A DNA stretch of 64,000 bases from Neptunomonas antarctica (GTDB lineage: Bacteria; Pseudomonadota; Gammaproteobacteria; Pseudomonadales; Balneatricaceae): positions 62,001 to 126,000 of the forward strand of contig NZ_LJSI01000055.1 in assembly GCF_001305295.1 (NCBI RefSeq), read 5' to 3'. Under the pieces are notes generated by a model that was not told the origin of the DNA, made no database searches, and saw only the letters and a list, made by a program, of their open reading frames with translations. A program made the translations under genes and the position numbers. This document shows, piece after piece, positions 58,258-64,000 of this stretch. Position 1 is the first letter of the stretch. Every line of letters starts with the position of its first letter.

Positions 58258-61200
58258 ATGCTGAGTCGTATCTCTAGATGGGTAGGGTGGGCAATATTAG
58301 CCTTGCTGTTGTTAGTCGCTACATTAGTAGGGACGGCCCGGCAGTTTCTTCCCTCTATAGCAGAGCATAAATCTGCCATAGAGTCCTATCTTTCAAATAA
58401 GACAGGTATGGCAATTAGTGTAGGAGGGATTTCTGCACAATGGCAAGGGCGTTACCCTACTTTCTTGTTGCGTGATATTAAAAGCTATTCTGAATCTGCG
58501 GTCGGACCTGAGGTTAGTCTTAGTATCCGGCAGGTGGATGCAGAAATAGATCTGCTGGCTTCATTGGTTTCTCTGATTCCTGTTTTTGCCGTCTTAAATG
58601 TCGATCAAACCGATGTGTCTTTACGCCAGAAAGAGGGGCGTTGGAGTGTGGACGGAGATCAGTCTGCACCCGAAAATATGTCTGCTTTTGTGCGACAGAT
58701 TATTAATGTGCTGACACAACAACCCGAAGTATCATTTACCAATGCGCGCTTAACACTTTTCCCTGAACAGGGTAAAGCACAACAATTATCCCCAATAACT
58801 TTTCGCTTAAACAACGCCGGTGATCAGCATCATCTTTACGGCTCTTTAGCATTATCTCTGTCGGGTGCCGGAAAATCACAGGTAGAGTTTGCGATTGAAA
58901 CAGAAAATCTCCCTTTAGACCCTTTAGCGGGTGACTACCAGCTATATGCCAAAGTGAGTAATTTAGGGCAGCAGTTACTGAGTCTTGATTTGGTTGACTT
59001 ACCCTTCAGTATTCAAGAGCTGGACATGGGGACTGAGCTGTGGGGGCGTTGGCGTAACCATCGTATTGAATCGCTTCAGGGTAAATTACAAATTGATCGA
59101 TTGTCCTTTGAGGAAGAGTCGTTAGAGAGTATTTCCGATAGTTCTTTAATATTTACGGTTCAGCCCGGTGACCAGCATTCTCTTTCGCTTCAGCAGTTTC
59201 ACCTAACGATCACTGATCTGTTGATACAAAACGGATCCGGTAAATTGGTAGCTCCCTATATATCAGCGGAGTTGGCATTAAATCAAGGAAAGGCTGAATT
59301 GCATCAGATTGCTCTTAAGGAGCTTGATCTGGGGGTGTGGTCTCAATGGTTTAGTGGTAAACCATATTTACCCGAGATTCTTAATGACGCATTACACAAA
59401 CTGAACCCGCAGGGGTCTCTGAAAAATCTGACGGTTGTGTGGCCTGATGCAAATGATCTGAGCAAGCTTCAAGGGGAAGCTGATCTCTATCAAGTCAGTG
59501 TGGACGATTATTATGGTGCACCCATTTTAAAGAATGTCTCAGGTCGGCTGGGTTTTACCGAATCGACAGGAGAGATTGATCTTAATAGCGAGAACTTTTC
59601 CATGGGGTTTCCTGGCCTGTTTGCAGAGAACTGGGAATACGCTCGTGCAACAGGGAAGGTGAGTTGGTTAATCGAAGAACGCGTCGGGCATACACGTCCG
59701 GTAGTCACCGTGAAAAGCGATCTGTTGGGTCTGGAAAGCGCGGCATTAAAAGCGGCCGGGCGTTTCAGTATGTATTTGCCACTTGATCGGACGTATCAAA
59801 CAGAACTGACATTGATGATCGGTCTGAAAGGGGCTGATGGTCGGCAAGCTTCGTTGTATATTCCGCCTGAGGAAGTTGGCGAATCGCTGCATCGCTGGGT
59901 ATCAGAAGCGATACAGGGAGGTACGGTTAATGATGGTATGTTGGTGCTCAGAGCCGGCACTCGAGCTATGGACGACCGTTTGCCACCCACTGTTCAGCTT
60001 TATTTTGATGTGTCGGACGCGACTGTAAAATTTCAGCCAGACTGGCCTGTTATTAGCGAGACTGATTTGACGTTGAGTCTGGATCAGGGGGCATTAAGCA
60101 TTAAGGCCAATCGCGGGCGGTTGCTTAACAGTCAGGCGAGTATGATCGACGTACAGCTTCCCGCGCATTCAACTAACCTGAGTATTAAAACATCGGTGGC
60201 TGGAGAGGCTAAAGATATCCTGACGTTGTTACGTACTACGCCGCTGCATGATGCGGTAGGAAAGGGGCTTGATGACTGGTCGCTGACAGGACAGCATAAG
60301 ACGGATGTTCATGTGGTAGTGCCATTAGCGGGTAATAAGCAGCCTTTGGTGACAGTGAACTCGCATCTGGAAAATGGGCGCTTTGAAGATAAAACCGCTA
60401 ACTTGTTGTTTGAAAAAGTAGCGGGAGATATCGGGTTCTCATCTGAAAAAGGACTTTTCAGTGAGAATATTCGGGCCGTATTGATGAATGCGCCTGTCAC
60501 TGCACGTATCGAGCCGCTGCCAAAAACTAAGGATAGCCCTGCACTGACACGCGTATTTATGACAGGAAAGGTGGGGGTGCCTGCTTTGAAAAAGCAGACA
60601 GAGCTTTCTTTTCTTGCCAGTGCAGAGGGCGCCGCCAATATCCGGGCGCGTTTGGATATCTGCTCGGGTTCGCCATTATGCAATAAACTGGTAATTGACT
60701 CTGATTTACGCGGCATCTCTATTCAGGCTCCTGCTCCTTTGGGGAAAAATGCGGCGGCTACTTTACCGTTGCAGATTGTCGGGCAGTTGGGTATTGCTGA
60801 GTCGTTGTGGCGTTATAACCTGGGAGGCCAGTTACGTGGTGTCACGAAATTGCTGACAGGGGCATCGCGTACGCGTATTGCTTTTGGCGGTAAGCGCCCG
60901 CAAGAACCTGCGGAATCGGGTATATGGGTTGATGGCAATCTTGATGAGGTTGATTTAGCAGAATTTCAGGCATTTATGGCCCGCAATGGGTGGTGGGATC
61001 TTGATAGTCTTGTCGCTTTGCCGACGGCGAGTCCTTCTAATACACCTGACCAAGAGATTCTTGATCAGGCAGCGCTTAATCAAGGTGAACTGAATCAAGC
61101 AGGGCTTTCTCAAGATGGGCTTAAGCAGCTGGTGTTGAGCATCAAACGCGTCAAAGCCGGCGAGATACAGATCAATGATCTTGACCTGGTTGTCAATACG

Positions 61201-62256
61201 ACGCGTTCAGGTAACACCGTCATTGGCTTCGTCAGCCCCGGTGTAACCGGTGAGATTCGGATGCCGTCACAGCTAGGAAAACCGTATCAAGTGAATCTTG
61301 ATCATTGGTATCTGAAAAAACCATCGATACTCGCGAGCACGACAGAAGGTAATAATGTTTTAGATACCCGCGAATGGCCCTCTGTTGACCTGAGTATAAA
61401 AAAACTCTACCTGAACGCTAAACCTTTTGGCCAGTGGGCGATGAAGATTCGCCCCGATAGTGTGGGTCAGTTAACGTTAGACAGTATTAGCGGTCAGTAT
61501 GAGAACTTTGAGATAAAGGGTGCGGCGGGCTGGCGCTTGTTTGACCGCAAACCAGAGAGCTTTATGAAGATGACTCTGGAAGGAGAAGATTTTGGCAAAT
61601 TGTTGGCTGATTTCGATTATAACGGTGTGCTCGAGTCGGAAACTATTAACATGTCGAGCGATTTCACATGGTCTGGTTACCCGTGGGGGTTTGAGCTGAA
61701 TCAGCTCAACGGGTCCTTTAAAATGCTATTGAAGAAAGGTCGGATTATTGAAACAGGTGAACAAAGTAATATTTTACGCTTATTCGGTATCCTTAATCTT
61801 AATACCATTGTGCGACGCTTGAAGCTTAATTTTACTGATCTTGTCGAAAAAGGCGTGGCATTTGATCGTGTCAGTGCGGATTACTTATTGGATAAAGGCA
61901 TTGCTTCCAGCCAGGTCCCGCTGACGTTGTCGGGACCTTCTGCTAATGTGAACATGACAGGACGTATTAACCTGGTTGAGCAAACACTGGATAGTCAGAT
62001 GGACGTTGTTCTACCGGTCACGAGTAATCTGCCAATTGCGGCGGTGTTGCTGGGGGCACCACAAATTGCCGGCGCCGTATTTCTGTTGGATAAGCTGATC
62101 GGCGATAAATTTGAAAAAGTATCGACATTGACCTATCGGCTTAGAGGTTCCTGGGCTGACCCGGATATCAATATCGTTACTCCTGGAAGCGCTTTACCTG
62201 AACCTGCGTTACCTGACAATAGAACGCTGGAGCAGGGCATGGGTGATAAATCATGA
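58258..62256 (+). CDS. yhdP: AsmA-like YhdP-family protein (TIGR02099)
   Basis: About 1332 aa from ATG 58258 (MLSRISRWVGWAILALLLLVATLVG, membrane anchor). The TTG at 58240 has its AGGA too near. Long periplasmic part built of repeated beta-taco units, as in AsmA/YhdP/TamB bridge proteins that carry phospholipids between membranes (family knowledge). C-terminal domain DVVLPVTSNLPIAAVLLGAPQIAGAVFLLDKLIG is characteristic. Unusual: at codons 934-958 five near-repeats of five residues (ILDQA, ALNQG, ELNQA, GLSQD, GLKQL). Overlaps the next gene by four bases. Confidence 0.92.
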   Translation: MLSRISRWVGWAILALLLLVATLVGTARQFLPSIAEHKSAIESYLSNKTGMAISVGGISAQWQGRYPTFLLRDIKSYSESAVGPEVSLSIRQVDAEIDLLASLVSLIPVFAVLNVDQTDVSLRQKEGRWSVDGDQSAPENMSAFVRQIINVLTQQPEVSFTNARLTLFPEQGKAQQLSPITFRLNNAGDQHHLYGSLALSLSGAGKSQVEFAIETENLPLDPLAGDYQLYAKVSNLGQQLLSLDLVDLPFSIQELDMGTELWGRWRNHRIESLQGKLQIDRLSFEEESLESISDSSLIFTVQPGDQHSLSLQQFHLTITDLLIQNGSGKLVAPYISAELALNQGKAELHQIALKELDLGVWSQWFSGKPYLPEILNDALHKLNPQGSLKNLTVVWPDANDLSKLQGEADLYQVSVDDYYGAPILKNVSGRLGFTESTGEIDLNSENFSMGFPGLFAENWEYARATGKVSWLIEERVGHTRPVVTVKSDLLGLESAALKAAGRFSMYLPLDRTYQTELTLMIGLKGADGRQASLYIPPEEVGESLHRWVSEAIQGGTVNDGMLVLRAGTRAMDDRLPPTVQLYFDVSDATVKFQPDWPVISETDLTLSLDQGALSIKANRGRLLNSQASMIDVQLPAHSTNLSIKTSVAGEAKDILTLLRTTPLHDAVGKGLDDWSLTGQHKTDVHVVVPLAGNKQPLVTVNSHLENGRFEDKTANLLFEKVAGDIGFSSEKGLFSENIRAVLMNAPVTARIEPLPKTKDSPALTRVFMTGKVGVPALKKQTELSFLASAEGAANIRARLDICSGSPLCNKLVIDSDLRGISIQAPAPLGKNAAATLPLQIVGQLGIAESLWRYNLGGQLRGVTKLLTGASRTRIAFGGKRPQEPAESGIWVDGNLDEVDLAEFQAFMARNGWWDLDSLVALPTASPSNTPDQEILDQAALNQGELNQAGLSQDGLKQLVLSIKRVKAGEIQINDLDLVVNTTRSGNTVIGFVSPGVTGEIRMPSQLGKPYQVNLDHWYLKKPSILASTTEGNNVLDTREWPSVDLSIKKLYLNAKPFGQWAMKIRPDSVGQLTLDSISGQYENFEIKGAAGWRLFDRKPESFMKMTLEGEDFGKLLADFDYNGVLESETINMSSDFTWSGYPWGFELNQLNGSFKMLLKKGRIIETGEQSNILRLFGILNLNTIVRRLKLNFTDLVEKGVAFDRVSADYLLDKGIASSQVPLTLSGPSANVNMTGRINLVEQTLDSQMDVVLPVTSNLPIAAVLLGAPQIAGAVFLLDKLIGDKFEKVSTLTYRLRGSWADPDINIVTPGSALPEPALPDNRTLEQGMGDKS

Positions 62257-63062
62257 TGAATGTTGCCGTAATACAGATGGTGTCGGGCGCGGATATTTCA
62301 AGTAACTTGAAAGTGGCCGAACGGCTGATTCGCGATGCGGTACATAAAGGTGCACGATTGGTGCTTTTGCCTGAGAATTTTGCACTCTTTGATAGTCAGC
62401 AGCTCTTCTCTTTCGCTAAACAGGAAGCAGAGCGCGGCAGTCTGAATATTTGGTTGAGCCATCTTGCTAAGACGTTGAATATTTGGCTGTTCGCAGGCAG
62501 TGTTCCGTTAGTATCCGAGATAGAAGGTTGCCGAAAAGTACGCTCTGCACTGCTGGTCTATAGCCCCTCCGGTGAATTGGTTGCGCGTTATGATAAACGC
62601 CATTTATTTGATGTTGACGTCAGTGATGGTCAGGGTAGCTATCGTGAATCTGCTTTTATTGAGCCGGGAAATGACTTGGTTGTTGTTGAAACAGAGATGG
62701 GCCGGGTGGGGTTGAGCATTTGTTATGATCTGCGTTTTCCTGATCATTTTTGGCGGCTTAGAGAGCAGGGCGCAGATATTATCGTTGTCCCTTCTGCTTT
62801 TACGAAAGTGACGGGAGACGCTCACTGGGAAGTCTTATTACGGGCTCGGGCTATTGAAACTCAGTGCTTTATTCTAGGGGCTAATCAAGGGGGTAGACAC
62901 AGTCCTACACGTGTAACGTCGGGGAACTCAATGATTATAGATCCTTGGGGTGAGGTTTTATCGCGATGTGAGCAGGGTGAAGGAGTGGCTATCGCAGAAT
63001 TAGATAGGGCGCGTTTGAGTACGGTGCGTTCAGGTATGTCAGTTTTGTCGCAACGGCGCTAA
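62253..63062 (+). CDS. nitrilase-superfamily amidase (Nit1/deaminated-glutathione amidase type)
   Basis: 269 aa. The catalytic triad is visible: Glu in LLPENFALF, Lys in RYDKRHLFDV and Cys in SICYDLRFP. YDKRHLFDVDVSDGQGSYRES marks the Nit group that hydrolyses deaminated glutathione, a repair enzyme. Its start overlaps yhdP by four bases (ATGA). In relatives tldD follows; here a convergent yjgA follows instead. Confidence 0.93.
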   Translation: MMNVAVIQMVSGADISSNLKVAERLIRDAVHKGARLVLLPENFALFDSQQLFSFAKQEAERGSLNIWLSHLAKTLNIWLFAGSVPLVSEIEGCRKVRSALLVYSPSGELVARYDKRHLFDVDVSDGQGSYRESAFIEPGNDLVVVETEMGRVGLSICYDLRFPDHFWRLREQGADIIVVPSAFTKVTGDAHWEVLLRARAIETQCFILGANQGGRHSPTRVTSGNSMIIDPWGEVLSRCEQGEGVAIAELDRARLSTVRSGMSVLSQRR

Positions 63063-63081
63063 GCGTCACAGCCAGGATATA

Positions 63082-63115
63082 CAGACCCATAGACAGTCTT
63101 TTTTCTATGAGTCTG
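63082..63115. terminator. hairpin between nit and yjgA
   Basis: CAGAC(c)CATAGA / TCTATG(a)GTCTG with a 10-base loop that contains a T-run. It lies between convergent genes and probably ends both transcripts. Confidence 0.55.
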
Positions 63116-63125
63116 GTCGTTTAAT

Positions 63126-63662
63126 TTACTGACTCTCTTCTAATTCACGCAAATATTTAAATAGCTTGCGAGCGGCGGCCGGAGGCTTATTCTGCTCTAC
63201 CTCTTTTTGTGCGTTTCTGATCAACTGGCGCATGTGCTGAATATCGGTATGTGGGTATTCAGAGATAATTACATCCAGCATGGTACTGTCGGTAGTATTT
63301 GCGATTAAACGATCACGCCATTTTTCCAGTTTGTGAAAAACTTTGTTATGCGCTTCTTTTGTGACATCGAAGCGCTCTATCGCTTCTGCTATCGCTTCAC
63401 CATCGGCGAAACGCATCAGTTTGCCAATATACTGCATCTGACGGCGTAGGGCGCTGCGATGAGGCATTCCTTTTGCTTTATCTACGGCGTCGCGCAGCGT
63501 TTCTTCAAGCGGTAGTTTGTCGAGCTGCGCCGGTTTAAGGTCAACCAGGCGTTCACCCAGTGTTTGCAGCGCTTCCACGTCACGTTTTTTCTGTGAGCGA
63601 CTAATAATATAGTCTTCATCATCGTCATCATTTTTAATGTTGTCGAAATTGTCTTCGTTCAT
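63126..63662 (-). CDS. yjgA: YjgA/DarP-family ribosome-associated protein (DUF615)
   Basis: About 178 aa from ATG 63662 (MNEDNFDN...), an acidic start; the extension to 63719 lies in mgtE. The DUF615 core IISRSQKKRDVEALQTLGERLVDLKPAQLDKLPL and RRQMQYIGKLMR. Family knowledge: binds 50S precursors and helps late assembly. Starts five bases after the end of mgtE, so it is co-transcribed with it. Confidence 0.94.
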   Translation of the reverse strand: MNEDNFDNIKNDDDDEDYIISRSQKKRDVEALQTLGERLVDLKPAQLDKLPLEETLRDAVDKAKGMPHRSALRRQMQYIGKLMRFADGEAIAEAIERFDVTKEAHNKVFHKLEKWRDRLIANTTDSTMLDVIISEYPHTDIQHMRQLIRNAQKEVEQNKPPAAARKLFKYLRELEESQ

Positions 63663-63666
63663 TTTT

Positions 63667-64000
63667 TTATCCGTAGAAGTAGGCAGCAAGACCAAGAAAT
63701 GCAAAAAAACCCACAACATCTGTAATGGTTGTCAGTAAAACGCTACCGGCCAGAGCCGGGTCGATTCCCCATGATTTTAGCACTAAGGGGAGTAGGGTGC
63801 CGGCCAAAGCCCCAGCAATCAAGTTAATGATGATGGCTAATCCAATAACCAGGCCAATAGTGGTGTCTTCGAACCAGTAAATTGACACCGCCGATACGAC
63901 CAGTGCCCATAGTATACCGTTTAAACCGCCAACCAATAACTCACGATTTAATAACCAGCCGGCATTCGAGCGTTCTACATGCCCTAAGGCCTGACCGCGA
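63667..64000 (-). CDS. mgtE: magnesium transporter MgtE, C-terminal part (cut by window edge)
   Basis: The frame is open from the right edge. Visible membrane part: ALGHVERSNAGWLLNRELLVGGLNGILWALVV, then VIGLAIIINLIAGALAGTLLPLVLKSWGIDPALAGSVLLTTITDVVGFFAFLGLAAYFYG. This matches the last three or so helices of MgtE, including the Asp in TDVVGF that lines the pore. Magnesium channel in the inner membrane; its cytoplasmic sensor domains lie outside the window. Confidence 0.9.
   Translation of the reverse strand, partial: RGQALGHVERSNAGWLLNRELLVGGLNGILWALVVSAVSIYWFEDTTIGLVIGLAIIINLIAGALAGTLLPLVLKSWGIDPALAGSVLLTTITDVVGFFAFLGLAAYFYG

Overview
The window reads as chromosomal DNA of a marine, heterotrophic gammaproteobacterium, most likely of the Oceanospirillales (Amphritea, Neptunomonas or Marinobacterium type). 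That placement is an inference from three things: the gatCAB-mreBCD-maf-rng-yhdP-nit block, an AraC-type ArgR beside the succinyltransferase (AST) arginine pathway, and the density of amino-acid and amine catabolic genes with their own transporters. I see no rRNA, tRNA, CRISPR array, insertion sequence or prophage.

Layout. 1-9 kb: a cut-off secreted protein, a periplasmic binding protein paired with a GGDEF/EAL membrane protein, an orphan AstA-like succinyltransferase, an AhpD-like protein divergent from a GlxA-type regulator, and an MFS exporter divergent from an AraC/cupin regulator. 9-13 kb: metE divergent from metR, then an Lrp/AsnC regulator. 13-19 kb: an M20D amidohydrolase, a polar amino-acid ABC transporter and a class III aminotransferase. 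19-27 kb: an AT-rich catabolic cluster with a histone-deacetylase-fold amidohydrolase, an FAD amino-acid oxidase, RidA, a ThDP decarboxylase-type enzyme, an aldehyde dehydrogenase and a LysR regulator. 27-34 kb: RidA, a three-subunit HcnABC/opine-oxidase-type dehydrogenase, a TRAP transporter and a LysR regulator. 34-41 kb: the ast operon (M20 hydrolase, two AstA subunits, AstD, AstB). 41-46 kb: LysR, a metallo-beta-lactamase-fold protein lacking the usual metal ligands, a glutathione transferase, EF-P-like YeiP, a cold-shock protein and a 58-residue protein. 45-50 kb: astC divergent from argR, a hypoxanthine-DNA-glycosylase-like protein, and a Ras-like GTPase fused to a Roadblock-like domain with a second small partner. 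50-64 kb: gatBAC, mreBCD, maf, rng (broken), yhdP, nit, yjgA and the end of mgtE.

How the parts fit. From 13 to 47 kb the genes take up nitrogenous compounds, oxidise or deacylate them and feed arginine or glutamate catabolism. Both FAD amine-oxidising systems have a RidA gene, as expected if they release reactive imines. The ast operon has no M14-type AstE here; its first gene encodes a carboxypeptidase-G2-like M20 hydrolase whose metal-ligand spacing suits an N-acylglutamate substrate, so it may do the last AST step. A near-consensus double ArgR site lies between astC and argR.

The points most worth a second look are an 88-bp tandem duplication that frameshifts rng, the AstE replacement candidate, the CvnD/CvnB-like GTPase-Roadblock operon, the deacetylase-oxidase-RidA-decarboxylase-dehydrogenase cluster, a trimmed in-frame remnant of the Lrp gene at 26.7 kb, and the ligand-poor metallo-beta-lactamase-fold protein.
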